Below are positions 1-8,358 of a stretch of 64,000 bases of DNA, piece by piece (within the stretch, counting starts at the first letter, position 1; every line of letters begins with the position of its first letter). Under the pieces are notes generated by a model. That model was not told the origin of the DNA. It ran no database searches and worked only from the letters and a program-made list of their open reading frames with translations. Source of the stretch: Planctomycetaceae bacterium (GTDB taxonomy: Bacteria > Planctomycetota > Planctomycetia > Planctomycetales > Planctomycetaceae); the NCBI GenBank assembly GCA_018699955.1, contig JABISG010000096.1:1-64000 (forward strand), read 5' to 3'. The position numbers and the translations under genes were made by a program.

Positions 1-10
1 ATATGCGGCC

Positions 11-59
11 CGTTCTGTTCAACAGGACTTCGCTACGCTGCGCCCTGTTGAACAGAACG
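11..59. repeat. 16-bp perfect hairpin at the end of a truncated gene
   Basis: Positions 11-26 and 44-59 are perfect reverse complements (arm cgttctgttcaacagg) around a 17-base loop. There is no T-tract, so a classical intrinsic terminator is not shown. The stop codon of the minus-strand response-regulator remnant falls inside the loop, so the palindrome appears to have been joined onto a coding sequence. It could be a dispersed palindromic element or a terminator. Confidence 0.6.
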
Positions 60-173
60 TGTTACCTGAACCCCGATTCTCTCACTGAGGGTGGTACAAA
101 GATCGGGGGTAGGCCAGATGGCCCGGCTGTCTTCCACAACCAGAACTCGTTGGGTTTCCTGTGGCACGTTCAT
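33..173 (-). pseudogene. Response regulator receiver domain, N-terminal remnant
   Basis: A 46-residue reading frame starts at an ATG at 171-173, preceded by a good AGGAG ribosome binding site. Its first residues include RVLVVEDSRAI, which matches the first beta strand and acidic pocket of CheY-like receiver domains, and CTTLSERIGVQV fits the following helix and second strand. The normal domain is about 120 residues; here the frame runs into the hairpin at 11-59 and stops, so the phosphoacceptor Asp and the rest are missing. I infer a truncated gene. It could also be a chance short frame with a lucky start; a search of the 46 residues would settle it. Confidence 0.4.
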
Positions 174-224
174 ATCTCCTGGCGTTCGACCTCTATCCCT
201 TGGTCTTGGCAGCGAACGGTAGCA

Positions 225-251
225 CCCCGCAGAACCATTGATCCTGCGGGG
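225..251 (-). terminator. Possible terminator hairpin after the GspG-like gene
   Basis: Positions 225-232 and 244-251 form a perfect 8-bp GC-rich stem (ccccgcag) around an 11-base loop, about 115 bp past the stop of the minus-strand pseudopilin. No clear run of T follows on the minus strand, so termination is only suggested. Confidence 0.3.
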
Positions 252-364
252 AGCGCGTTCGCCGAGATCGAAAACAAGTCTCCGGTTCTCGGTCGGTCCG
301 CCTTCACCAGCCAGACTATTCCGTCCGGTGAAATCTGTCCCGCCGAGGACCATCGACCAATCAA

Positions 365-775
365 CTAAAAGGCAATTCCGTCAGCGTGATTGATGACGAA
401 TTCACCAGTGGTTTGGTTGTAAGCCCAGCCTTGGCCGGCACCGCCAACGACGATCGGGTTGGCCGCCGATACGAAGATGTCGGCGTTGGTGTTTCCGACC
501 TGACATGTCGGAAACGCTCCGCGCAAGAACGGTTCAAGCGCCGTTGCCAACGTTGCCGCGGGCGGATAGCTGCCATTCTGGGCGCGGTAGAGTTCGATGG
601 AATCGCGGACGACGACCAACGACTGTCGCGTACTGTTTGTACGGGCGTCGCCGGCTGTGTCGAACATTTTCGGTGCGGCGACGGCAGCGATGATTCCCAG
701 AATCAGCACAACCACCACCAATTCGATCAACGTAAAACCACGACGGTTGGTTCGTTGAACAGTAACGTGATTCAT
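365..775 (-). CDS. GspG-like type II secretion pseudopilin
   Basis: This 136-residue protein has a textbook type IV prepilin signal: a short basic leader (QRTNRR), then the prepilin peptidase site G|FTLIE with Glu at mature position 5, followed by a hydrophobic helix VVVVLILGIIAAVAAP. The rest contains a helix with RDSIELYRAQNGSYPP, typical of GspG-like pseudopilins that are built into the periplasmic pseudopilus. The length fits the family. It is transcribed away from a pseudopilin operon that begins 400 bp away, so the two units may share control signals. The exact subunit class (GspG versus another pilin) is inferred from the N-terminus and the YRAQNG..P pattern only. Confidence 0.85.
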   Translation of the reverse strand: MNHVTVQRTNRRGFTLIELVVVVLILGIIAAVAAPKMFDTAGDARTNSTRQSLVVVRDSIELYRAQNGSYPPAATLATALEPFLRGAFPTCQVGNTNADIFVSAANPIVVGGAGQGWAYNQTTGEFVINHADGIAF

Positions 776-1180
776 TTCCTTGTCCCCTCAATTCATTGTT
801 TCGATTCGGACTCTGGCGACCGCCACAAGTTGGCTTTTGTCGCCGTTCATTCTGTACTAACACTTAGAGCCCGCTGTTTCTCTGCGGGAATGTCCTCAGT
901 GCAATGTCAAAACTTAGTTCACAGAATTGGCCGTGCAAACAAAAAATTGTCGATGACGCAAAATCCACCATCATGTGTTCAACCGCAAGCTATTCTTGAA
1001 CACGGAGTCATTGAAAGCCGTTGCTATTGAATGAAGAGAAGTTGGATTCTCGGAGGCGTGCTTTCTCCGCATTACCGGAACAGACCAACGCACATTGGAA
1101 TCGGAGGCCGGAATCACCGGCACGACAGTCAACATTGGAGAAAATCCTGGTTGACGGATTGAGTGCCACTGGCGTGTGAT
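776..1180. other. Divergent intergenic region between pseudopilin genes
   Basis: About 400 bp lie between the divergent pseudopilin genes. The only structure I see is a hairpin with perfect 8-bp arms at 975-982 (gtgttcaa) and 996-1003 (ttgaacac). No convincing promoter pair was found by eye. Open frames crossing this stretch show no recognisable domain. Confidence 0.5.
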
Positions 1181-1675
1181 ATGAAACGCAATTCAAACAA
1201 CTCGACAATTAAACCGACCGGTTTGCAGCGGGACGGCGTCTCGTTGATCGAACTGATCGTGGTCGTACTGATTTTGGGGATCATGTCGGCGGTCGCGACA
1301 CCCCAATACTTCAATGCGATGGAACAGTACCGCGTAGAAGCGGCAGCGAAACGGGTCCGTAATGACCTCGAACTGGCGCAGCGAAACGCAAAATCAACCA
1401 GTGTAAGCCGCACAGTGACATTCACGATCGGTTCGGACAGCTACGCACTCTCGGGCATCGACGACCCCAACCATCCCAATACCGCGTATTCGGTTGATCT
1501 GACCAACACCGGATATTCCGCTGCATTGGTCTCTGCCGATTTTTCCGCAAATGTCACCGTGACCTTTGACCGCTATGGGAAGCCGGACAGTGGCGGCACC
1601 GTCATCATTCAATCGGGCAGCTATCAGAAAACCATCGCAGTCGATGCGGCCACAGGACGGGTAACCATTCCATGA
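1181..1675 (+). CDS. GspH-like pseudopilin
   Basis: The product is 164 residues. After a 24-residue basic leader comes the prepilin motif G|VSLIE and the helix IVVVLILGIMSAVATP. The following stretch (VRNDLELAQRNAKSTS) and a beta-rich C-terminus ending in TGRVTIP resemble minor pseudopilins of the GspH/FimT type, which cap or initiate the pseudopilus in the inner membrane and periplasm. I chose the ATG at 1181; a GTG at 1163 in the same frame would add six residues, and neither has a strong ribosome binding site. Its stop overlaps the start of the next gene by 4 bp (ATGA), which indicates translational coupling and an operon. Confidence 0.8.
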   Translation: MKRNSNNSTIKPTGLQRDGVSLIELIVVVLILGIMSAVATPQYFNAMEQYRVEAAAKRVRNDLELAQRNAKSTSVSRTVTFTIGSDSYALSGIDDPNHPNTAYSVDLTNTGYSAALVSADFSANVTVTFDRYGKPDSGGTVIIQSGSYQKTIAVDAATGRVTIP

Positions 1676-3393
1676 GAACAGCAAGACTACTTAATAAGGG
1701 CAAAGCAGCGGGTATCCGTCCTGGTTACACACTGATCGAACTCGTCGCCAGTATGACGGCAGCCACGATGCTGATGACCGGCCTCGCATCGGCGATTCTG
1801 ATCTCCAGCAGCGCTTTCCAGATGGATGCCGGTTCGCAAGCGAACAAAGGCGCGGCAGCGGAAATCCAGGCCGACTTGACGGCCGATCTGCAACACGCAC
1901 TCAGCTTCAGCGAGCGGACAGCCAACGCGGTGACGTTTATGGTACCCGACCGCGATGGCGACTTTGTTTCCGAGACAATTCGTTACGCCTGGTCGGGAAC
2001 GGCCGGCGATCCGCTGACCTACACCTACAACGGTGGGACAGCGGTCACGCTGGCGGGCAACGTGCAGCGTTTCAGTCTCAGCTACTTGACGCGCGACATG
2101 GATGCCGATTTCATCCCGCCGGAAGATGTTTTGTTCGTGACCGACGAGTCGGGCAGTCTCAATTCGGAGGAACAAGAACGTGTCACTCTGCTGGAATCGT
2201 GGGGCTACACGGTCAACGTCATTCACGACGACGCAAATCAGTCGACCTTTGACACTGCTTTTCAGAACAACGATGTGGTGTACGTGAATGTGGAAGCCGA
2301 TGCTAGAGACGTCGATTCAAAACTCCTCGACTCGCCGATTGGCGTGGTCAGTGAAGAAACCGACTTGCGGGAAGAATTGGGGCTGGCCGACAACAAGGAC
2401 GACACCACGCTCAAGGCGATCAACATCGTCGATAACACGCACTACATCACCTCCGAATTTGATACCGGTGACCTCACGATCTTTACACAAAACGAGGACG
2501 TCCGGTCGCTCACGCCGACTTTGGCCGGTGGCTTGGTATCACTGGGCGAATACCTTGACGACAGTTCGGTCGGGCAGCCGGCGCTGTCCACCTTGGACAC
2601 CGGTGCGGCCCGCTATGGGGGGGGGACATCGACCTCACGGCGAGTACAACTTCCCTGGGGCCGCAACGGGATGGACTTCAGCAATCTCAACGCCAGCGGC
2701 CAGACCATTATGCGCCGGTCAATCGACTGGGCCGGCCAGCAGAATTCGGACGAAGACGACAGCCCGGTGCTGATCGCTCGCTGGCCGTTTGAGGAAGGCA
2801 GTGGCCAGACCACCGCTGATGCCACCGGTAACGGGAACGACGGTACGTTGGGGGCTTCGACAGCGGCGAATATCGACGATCCAACCTGGGCCAGCGACGC
2901 TGGGCAGGGGAACGTGCTGACCTTTGACGGCATCAGCGACCACGTCAGCGGAATCGGCAACTGCCCCGCCGGCAGTTTCACCGTTGCCGCCTGGGCCAAC
3001 TGCAGTAGTAGCGTCACCGATGATTATCATGTGATCTACTCGGCTGAGACGGAAATCTGGTTTGGAACCGATGGCGGACAAGAAGGAAACATCATCTACC
3101 TGTACGTCGGCGGTAGCAAATACGCCGAAACGGCGACGGGTGCCTGGACCAAAGATACTTGGCATCACTTCGCCGGTACCTGGGACGGAACCACTGCCCA
3201 CATCTATGTCGATGGCGTTGACATGCCGATAACGCTCAGCGGTACGCTGAGCAATCCAACCGCTACGGCCGCAGTCATCGGCGCGTATTCAACAGACGAT
3301 TTCAGTGAAGATTGGAACGGTTCAATCGACGATGTTCGTCTCTACGACGGAGCGCTGAGCAGCAGTGAGGTCACAACACTCGCAACACCGTAA
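1672..3393 (+). CDS. Large prepilin-like protein with LamG-type domain
   Basis: This 573-residue protein starts with a prepilin signal (G|YTLIE at about residues 18-23, then a hydrophobic helix), as in GspJ-like minor pilins. About residues 155-360 form a separate region that opens with EDVLFVTDESGSLN and contains LLESWGYTVNVI and IGVVSEE; its alternating pattern looks like a Rossmann-like or ThuA/amidotransferase-like fold, but that is inference. Residues about 368-573 resemble a LamG/concanavalin-like domain (WPFEEGSGQTTADATG, GSFTVAAWANCS, HHFAGTWDGTTAHIYVDG, SIDDVRLYDGALS). Minor pseudopilins are normally about 200 residues, so this one carries two extra globular domains, probably displayed at the pilus tip or outside the cell. 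It is coupled to the upstream gene by a 4-bp overlap. Confidence 0.8.
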   Translation: MRTARLLNKGKAAGIRPGYTLIELVASMTAATMLMTGLASAILISSSAFQMDAGSQANKGAAAEIQADLTADLQHALSFSERTANAVTFMVPDRDGDFVSETIRYAWSGTAGDPLTYTYNGGTAVTLAGNVQRFSLSYLTRDMDADFIPPEDVLFVTDESGSLNSEEQERVTLLESWGYTVNVIHDDANQSTFDTAFQNNDVVYVNVEADARDVDSKLLDSPIGVVSEETDLREELGLADNKDDTTLKAINIVDNTHYITSEFDTGDLTIFTQNEDVRSLTPTLAGGLVSLGEYLDDSSVGQPALSTLDTGAARYGGGTSTSRRVQLPWGRNGMDFSNLNASGQTIMRRSIDWAGQQNSDEDDSPVLIARWPFEEGSGQTTADATGNGNDGTLGASTAANIDDPTWASDAGQGNVLTFDGISDHVSGIGNCPAGSFTVAAWANCSSSVTDDYHVIYSAETEIWFGTDGGQEGNIIYLYVGGSKYAETATGAWTKDTWHHFAGTWDGTTAHIYVDGVDMPITLSGTLSNPTATAAVIGAYSTDDFSEDWNGSIDDVRLYDGALSSSEVTTLATP

Positions 3394-3478
3394 GTCCGGC
3401 TTCGTCGGACGCCGAATCATCAACCATGTTCAACTTGAATTACGCCGACGGCGTTACACAACTTCGGAATCAACCGAA

Positions 3479-4135
3479 ATGAAAAACCGACGAATACAAT
3501 CTACCGAACCAAACAATCGGCGTGGCCTGAGCCTGATCGAAGTCGTCGTCTCAACCCTGCTGGTCGGGCTGGTGTTGGTGACGTCGATGAAGACGGTGGG
3601 CGGCGTAATTCGCACCTGGCAGGTGAGTGAAGAACAGCACGACGGCATGGCATTGGCAGTCGAGTTGATGACCGAAGTGCTGCAGGCCCGGTACATTGAG
3701 GAGGGAGGCAGCGACAAGTTTCTGGAACTCGAAACCGGGGAGTCGGCCACCGATCGCAGCGCATGGGACGACACCGACGACTACGACGACTGGTCGGCCT
3801 CACCCCCCAAATCCAAAGACAACACCTCGCTGACCGACTACACCGGTTGGACGCGGGCCATCAATGTGCAGAAGGTACACTCCAACGACCCGACCAGCGC
3901 GCTCAACGACAACGCGGACGACCAGGGGCTGCGGAAGATTACGATCACCGTCACCGCGCCGGATAGCACGCAAACGGTTCTCGTCGGCCTGCGCGCAAGA
4001 GACGGCGTGATGGAGCAGGCACCAAGCGTCGATTCGACATTCGTGATGCACGTTGGCAGCGACCTGCAAGTTGGCACCGGGACCGACGCCGTGCGGTCGG
4101 GGGCCAACATCACAAACCACGCGAAAGATCAATAG
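3479..4135 (+). CDS. Prepilin-like minor pilin (GspI/PilV-like)
   Basis: The 218-residue protein has a basic leader and a prepilin signal G|LSLIEVVVSTLLVG with Glu at position 5. This leader pattern (SLIEVVVS) is typical of GspI/PilV-type minor pilins. The rest is acidic and shows no further domain I recognise. The frame is open from 3365, but the upstream 38 residues overlap the previous gene and lack a pilin leader, so the ATG at 3479 is preferred. It lies 85 bp after the LamG prepilin gene and 7 bp before the GspK/PilX-like gene, so it belongs to the same operon. Confidence 0.75.
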   Translation: MKNRRIQSTEPNNRRGLSLIEVVVSTLLVGLVLVTSMKTVGGVIRTWQVSEEQHDGMALAVELMTEVLQARYIEEGGSDKFLELETGESATDRSAWDDTDDYDDWSASPPKSKDNTSLTDYTGWTRAINVQKVHSNDPTSALNDNADDQGLRKITITVTAPDSTQTVLVGLRARDGVMEQAPSVDSTFVMHVGSDLQVGTGTDAVRSGANITNHAKDQ

Positions 4136-4142
4136 GCACGCC

Positions 4143-4694
4143 ATGCGACATCTCAAAAAACGAAATCATCCGGGGTGGCTGGGGTCAAAGCGCAGCGCAG
4201 CCCCCAGATCGAACGCTCCCCGTGGCACCGAAGCATCTGCCGAACGCCCAAAACATCGGCGCAGCGGAGCACTGTACGTCGCCGTGATGGCCGTTTCGAC
4301 GATTGTCGCGGTCATCGGGCTCTCGGCAATTACCGTCGCGCAAGCCAAGCTCAAACGGTCGCAAAGCGAAAGCGACGTGTTCGCCGCCCGCCTGCTGGCA
4401 CTCTCGGCAGTCGAAAGCGCCATGGCAGACATCAACGCGAACGGCTCGTGGCGAAACTCTTACACAAACAATGTCGAATACCCAGCGACCCCGATCGCGT
4501 TGAACGGCGGAACGATCACCTGCAAAGTCGTCGATGCCGACGGCGACCTGACCGATGACACGTCCGACCCCGCGACACTCTACGGCATCGGCCGCGTCGG
4601 CAATTCCGTCCACGTTCACCGTGTAGCGATTGAAGTGTCCGGCGCCGACATGAAAATTACATTGTCCACCTGGGAAGATGCCGACGCTCCGTAA
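4143..4694 (+). CDS. GspK/PilX-like membrane protein of the pseudopilin operon
   Basis: The 183-residue protein begins MRHLKKRN, then a basic, low-complexity stretch, then RRSG followed by a hydrophobic helix ALYVAVMAVSTIVAVIGLSA and an amphipathic helix rich in S, A and E. The layout matches PilX/GspK N-termini, which lack the Glu at position 5. Residues about 11-38 (WLGSKRSAAPRS...) coincide with a dispersed DNA repeat also seen near 10.3 kb, so the long leader looks like an in-frame repeat insertion. The gene starts 7 bp after the previous stop, as in an operon. Assignment to GspK or PilX is by N-terminus and position only. Confidence 0.7.
   Translation: MRHLKKRNHPGWLGSKRSAAPRSNAPRGTEASAERPKHRRSGALYVAVMAVSTIVAVIGLSAITVAQAKLKRSQSESDVFAARLLALSAVESAMADINANGSWRNSYTNNVEYPATPIALNGGTITCKVVDADGDLTDDTSDPATLYGIGRVGNSVHVHRVAIEVSGADMKITLSTWEDADAP
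4173..4256 (+). repeat. Dispersed repeat inside the GspK/PilX-like gene
   Basis: The stretch gggtggctggggtc..aagcg followed by gcgcagcccccaga.cga.cgct recurs on the opposite strand at about 10265-10359, with a short indel between the two conserved blocks. In this copy it is translated as part of the leader of the pilin-like protein; the other copy is intergenic. Confidence 0.6.
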
Positions 4695-4753
4695 ATCGAG
4701 CATGTCGATTCTCATGGTTGGGTGACGCTGGCATGTCGCCAGGCTTCACCGCG

Positions 4754-4783
4754 CTGCACTGGCGACACGTCAGTGGCACCCGA
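4754..4783. repeat. Dispersed palindromic repeat in a 325-bp gap
   Basis: The stretch cactggcgacacgtcagtggcacccga recurs with one change just upstream of the enolase gene at about 13262-13292. The core (cactggcg..gtcagtg) is an imperfect palindrome. The surrounding gap (4695-5019) holds no gene that I can support; a similar GC-rich stretch around 4730-4745 may be a degenerate extension of the repeat. Confidence 0.6.
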
Positions 4784-5019
4784 TACGTCAATCAAATTCT
4801 GACGTGTTTCGGACGCCGACCCGCATGTTGCACGACGTCAACATCACGTTGACATTTCGCATCGCCCTTCCGGTCCGTCATCACGCTGACAACTCAACCC
4901 GAGGGCCGTAACTCCCGGTTCTCCGGTGACTTTCACAACTTTGTCCGAGCGTGCTACTTCCCGGCACACCATCTGCACAGGTACGATGGTGAATGACATG
5001 CCAGGGGAGTTAACACGCT

Positions 5020-5898
5020 ATGACTGCACACAAATTGAATCCGCTTTTCCGTTCGCTTTGCCTGTTGGCCGCGTGCTGCAGCGGGCTGACATTCTTGCCG
5101 GCACACGCTACGGCCGACGAAGTCTTCGTACAACTCAAGAGCGGGAGAACCGTCTCGGGCATGGTCGATGCACACACGGACGAAACACGTCTATGGCTGC
5201 GATCGACCGAGCCATCGATTCTGCTGCGAAGCAGTTTCGGTTGGGCTGATGTCCGCTCGGCGAAACACGCGGGCAAATCGCTGACCGCCGCCGAATTCCG
5301 CACATTGGCAAAGACGTTGAAAACGAAGCTCGATGTGAAACGATTTCGCAAGCCGCGACCGAAGGCTGTCGCTTCACCCAACGAGGCGCGTGCGCAGGAA
5401 AAGCAGGCCCCGGTTTTCGTTCGACGGCAGGACTTCCGCGTCGCCTCGGTGGAGATTTACGCGCGGGTCGCCAACTGGGATAACGACCCGGAAGATGACG
5501 GGCTGCTGGTGACGGTGTTTCCGTCAACCACATACGGACAGTTGCGTCCGATCAATGGGCAATTGAATTTGAAACTGTTCGGCAGGGTCAATCAACCATC
5601 ATTAATCCGCCGACAGTTTCCCGAGTTGACGCGTGGATCGTTCCGCGTGAAGGCGGCTGATTTCGGTCCCGATGGCGCAACTTACAAGTTCCGCTTTCGG
5701 AACTTTCATCCGGAGAAAAATCTCGACATCGACGTTTTCGGCCTGTTGACGGGCCGGATGGTGGTCGCAGGACACGGAACGTTCGACGCATCGGACTCCA
5801 ACGTGCGATTGCGGCGGCTGAGTCGTTTCCGCGACCGGCTGCAGTTTCAGAGCGGCCGGCGATTCCTGCCGGCCGAGAACCCACGGCGGCTGCCATGA
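5020..5898 (+). CDS. Exported protein of unknown function
   Basis: The 292-residue product carries a Sec signal peptide (hydrophobic LFRSLCLLAACCSGLTFL, cleavage probably after AHATA). Residues about 34-80 (VFVQLKSGRTVSGMVDAHTD..TRLWLRS) look like a small beta-barrel Sm-like/SH3-like motif common in planctomycete proteins. A lysine- and arginine-rich linker follows, then a second beta-rich region with VRRQDFRVASVEIYARVANWD. A strong GGGGAG ribosome binding site precedes the ATG. I do not recognise a family. It converges on the WD40 gene with a 4-bp gap. Confidence 0.75.
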   Translation: MTAHKLNPLFRSLCLLAACCSGLTFLPAHATADEVFVQLKSGRTVSGMVDAHTDETRLWLRSTEPSILLRSSFGWADVRSAKHAGKSLTAAEFRTLAKTLKTKLDVKRFRKPRPKAVASPNEARAQEKQAPVFVRRQDFRVASVEIYARVANWDNDPEDDGLLVTVFPSTTYGQLRPINGQLNLKLFGRVNQPSLIRRQFPELTRGSFRVKAADFGPDGATYKFRFRNFHPEKNLDIDVFGLLTGRMVVAGHGTFDASDSNVRLRRLSRFRDRLQFQSGRRFLPAENPRRLP

Positions 5899-5902
5899 TC
5901 GA

Positions 5903-6985
5903 CTACGACGCGGTTTTTTCGGTCATCTGGTAGACCGTCAACTTGCCGTCGAACTGGGCGATGGTCAGCTTTGTGGCATCAGGCGTGAGATCGACCGCGC
6001 GGCCGCAATGCGACAGCTTGACGGTGTGGAACGGTTTTTCTTCGCCCGGTTTCCAGAACCAGAGAGCGCCCGAAGCCCCACCCTGTGGAGCACCGACTGC
6101 GACGAGAAATCCTTCCGGGTGAAAACGCACGCCCCAAGCCATTCCTTTATAGGAATCGACCTTTAGTTTCTGGCGATGTTTGCCCGCATCCCAATCGACG
6201 AGCAGAATCATCGGTTTGTGAACACCGGCGAAGGCATTGGTGACTTCGGTCAGACCGGCGACCGCGAGGGTCTTGCCGTCGGGGCTGAATCGCAGATCGC
6301 GTGCGCCGCCCATGTCGGCCCGGAATTTCAGATCGAAGCCCCACATGAACTTCGCTTCCATCGACCGCAATTCCTTGCCGGTTTCCATATCCCACTCTTT
6401 GAGAACGCCCATCAAATCGAATGAGGCGATCCGTTTTCCATCGGGGTGAAAATCGACTGCGTAGGGATACCGCTTGTGACCTTCAAACTGCTGAACCAGT
6501 TCGAAATCGGGAAGTTTCCAAACCTTCACCAGATTGTCGTTTCCGCACGAGGCCAGCAGTTGGCCATCGGGACTCACGCGAACCCAACGGACCCAGCCCT
6601 TGTGCGCTTCGACCATTTTGACCGGTTTCGGCTGGGCATCGTCTGCCCTCCAAATGCCGATGTGGTCGTCGTATCCGCCGGTGTAAAGCCATTGGCCATC
6701 GGGCGAGAAGTCCATCGACCGGACCCAGCTTTCATGGCCGGCGAAGGTCGTCTTGGCGACCGGCTTGTCACCTTCCTTCTTTTCCGTCAGTGACCAGCGA
6801 TAGACGTTCAGATCCTCGGCGCCGGCAAAGACGAACCGGCCGGTTGGGTCGATCCGGCAAGTGGTCAGCGGGAAGTCGTGTTTGAATTCGGCTGCGACGT
6901 GCGTTTTTCTTGCGTCGATGGGAAGCGGCGCATCTTCCGGCAGAGCGGGAGGGGCCGGTTCGTCGCTGTTGATTGCGTTGCTCAT
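5903..6985 (-). CDS. WD40 repeat protein
   Basis: The 360-residue protein has at least five WD40 units, each with the SPDG or HPDG turn and a WD-like end: SFSPDGQWLYTGGYDDHIGIW-type at about residues 95-120, VSPDGQLLASCGND, FHPDGKRIASFD, FSPDGKTLAVAG, FHPEGFLVAVG. WD40 propellers act as protein scaffolds. No signal peptide is seen, so it is likely cytoplasmic. The ATG at 6983-6985 overlaps the stop of the upstream DUF1501 gene by 4 bp, so the two are translationally coupled. A DUF1549 / DUF1501 / WD40 order is a recurrent planctomycete gene set; the joint function is unknown. Confidence 0.9.
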   Translation of the reverse strand: MSNAINSDEPAPPALPEDAPLPIDARKTHVAAEFKHDFPLTTCRIDPTGRFVFAGAEDLNVYRWSLTEKKEGDKPVAKTTFAGHESWVRSMDFSPDGQWLYTGGYDDHIGIWRADDAQPKPVKMVEAHKGWVRWVRVSPDGQLLASCGNDNLVKVWKLPDFELVQQFEGHKRYPYAVDFHPDGKRIASFDLMGVLKEWDMETGKELRSMEAKFMWGFDLKFRADMGGARDLRFSPDGKTLAVAGLTEVTNAFAGVHKPMILLVDWDAGKHRQKLKVDSYKGMAWGVRFHPEGFLVAVGAPQGGASGALWFWKPGEEKPFHTVKLSHCGRAVDLTPDATKLTIAQFDGKLTVYQMTEKTAS

Positions 6986-8247
6986 GCCAGTAGCTCCCCG
7001 ATTGCTTCGCCCGTTGGATCGCCAATGGGAATGGCGCGTCCCGGAATGTCGTGGTGATCGGTGGTGTCGAGTCCCAGAGCGCGGAAGTACGTGTGGAACA
7101 GATGGCGGCCGTCCACTTCGCGTTCGGCGACGGCGGTTCCCTCTTCGTTGGTCATACCTACGACAGCACCCGGTTTGATTCCGCAACCGCCGAGTGCCAT
7201 CGACCAGGCCGTTCCCCAATGGTCGCGGCCGTATCGCTGATTGATCTTGGGCGTGCGGCCGAACTCCGACATGATGAGCACCAGCGTGCTTTCGAGCATG
7301 CCGGAGTCGTGCAGATCGTCGAGCAGCATGCAGAACGTCTTGTCGAACTCGGCCAACTGTTCGAGATGGAAATTGAAATTTTCGGCGTGCGTGTCGTACC
7401 CGTGGTGGGTAACTTTGACGCACGTGGAACCGGCTTCGAGCAGCTTACGGGCCACGATGCAATTGCGACCGAACGGATGGCTGCCGTATCGTTCCAACTC
7501 CTTGGGTGGCGGATCGCCCTCGAACAGGCCCTTCTTGGCGAGCAGTTTGTCGGCGAGAGTATAAGAGGAATCATACGAATCGGTGAAAGCGGGCTGGCCG
7601 ACCTTGCCGGAAAATCGTTGGCTCAGCCGACGCCGTAATTCATTCCGCCGCTTTGCTGCGTCGGCCGTCAGTTTGCCGGAGTGCTTAAGGTTCTCCGGTG
7701 CAGCGGCGCCGGGAAGTTTCAACTGGGCAAATTCTGCCGGCAGGAAGGCGTTGGTGTTGTCGTTGAGTCCCCGCGTAGTAATGTGCATGAAACCGGGCAA
7801 CGATGCCGTCTTCGGAGCAAGATATTTTGCAGCGACGGTACCAATGTAGGGGAACACGCCGGCGCGGCGGCCCCGTTCCATAAACACGTGTCCCTGCTGA
7901 TGGCTGTTGGTTTTGATGTTGATGCTGCGGACGATCGACAAGTGATGCATGCGCTGGGCGATGTGCGGCAACAACTCAGAAATACGAATGCCGGGTACCG
8001 ATGTGTCGATAGCGCGAAAAGGACCGCCGTAACGCGTTCCCGGTTTTGGGTCCCAACTTTCAAGCTGGCTGACGCCGCCTTGCAGGAAGACCTGCAGAAT
8101 GCGTTTCTGCTGTGTCGCTAGCTGTTTGGTTTCAGCCGGCAAAACCTTCCCGGCGACGCCGACAGCCGTGGCGGCGGCAGAGCCAGCCAACATCGCGCGG
8201 CGGGAAATTGCATGATCGATGGCATTACATCCGGTGTCACGTCGCAT
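6982..8247 (-). CDS. DUF1501 family exported protein
   Basis: The 421-residue protein opens with a Tat-type signal (ISRRAMLAGSAAATAVGVAG), so it is probably exported folded. Family features are visible: QVFLQGGVSQLESWDPKPGT near residue 55, HHLSIVRSINIKTNSHQQGH near 110, and LVLIMSEFGRTPKINQRYGRDHW near 330. DUF1501 proteins belong to the alkaline phosphatase/sulfatase-like superfamily and are very abundant in planctomycetes; their substrate is unknown. GAGGA precedes the ATG by about 9 bases. It follows the DUF1549 gene by 111 bp and overlaps the WD40 gene by 4 bp. Confidence 0.92.
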   Translation of the reverse strand: MRRDTGCNAIDHAISRRAMLAGSAAATAVGVAGKVLPAETKQLATQQKRILQVFLQGGVSQLESWDPKPGTRYGGPFRAIDTSVPGIRISELLPHIAQRMHHLSIVRSINIKTNSHQQGHVFMERGRRAGVFPYIGTVAAKYLAPKTASLPGFMHITTRGLNDNTNAFLPAEFAQLKLPGAAAPENLKHSGKLTADAAKRRNELRRRLSQRFSGKVGQPAFTDSYDSSYTLADKLLAKKGLFEGDPPPKELERYGSHPFGRNCIVARKLLEAGSTCVKVTHHGYDTHAENFNFHLEQLAEFDKTFCMLLDDLHDSGMLESTLVLIMSEFGRTPKINQRYGRDHWGTAWSMALGGCGIKPGAVVGMTNEEGTAVAEREVDGRHLFHTYFRALGLDTTDHHDIPGRAIPIGDPTGEAIGELLA

Positions 8248-8358
8248 GAATCGTGATCCTCACCTGTTCAAAAACAACGGCAAAACGATGAATCAACGCA
8301 GCAGCCAACAGCACTTTCTTTGTAGCTCTTGTCTCTAAACTATCGTCTATTGACCGAG

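Noticed and set aside
3-368. 121-residue plus-strand frame at the left edge
   Set aside because: It reads through a hairpin and shows no domain; the minus-strand response-regulator remnant with a real ribosome binding site is the better explanation.
386-1030. 214-residue plus-strand frame
   Set aside because: It lies antisense to the GspG-like gene and runs on into the divergent gap with a composition typical of antisense frames.
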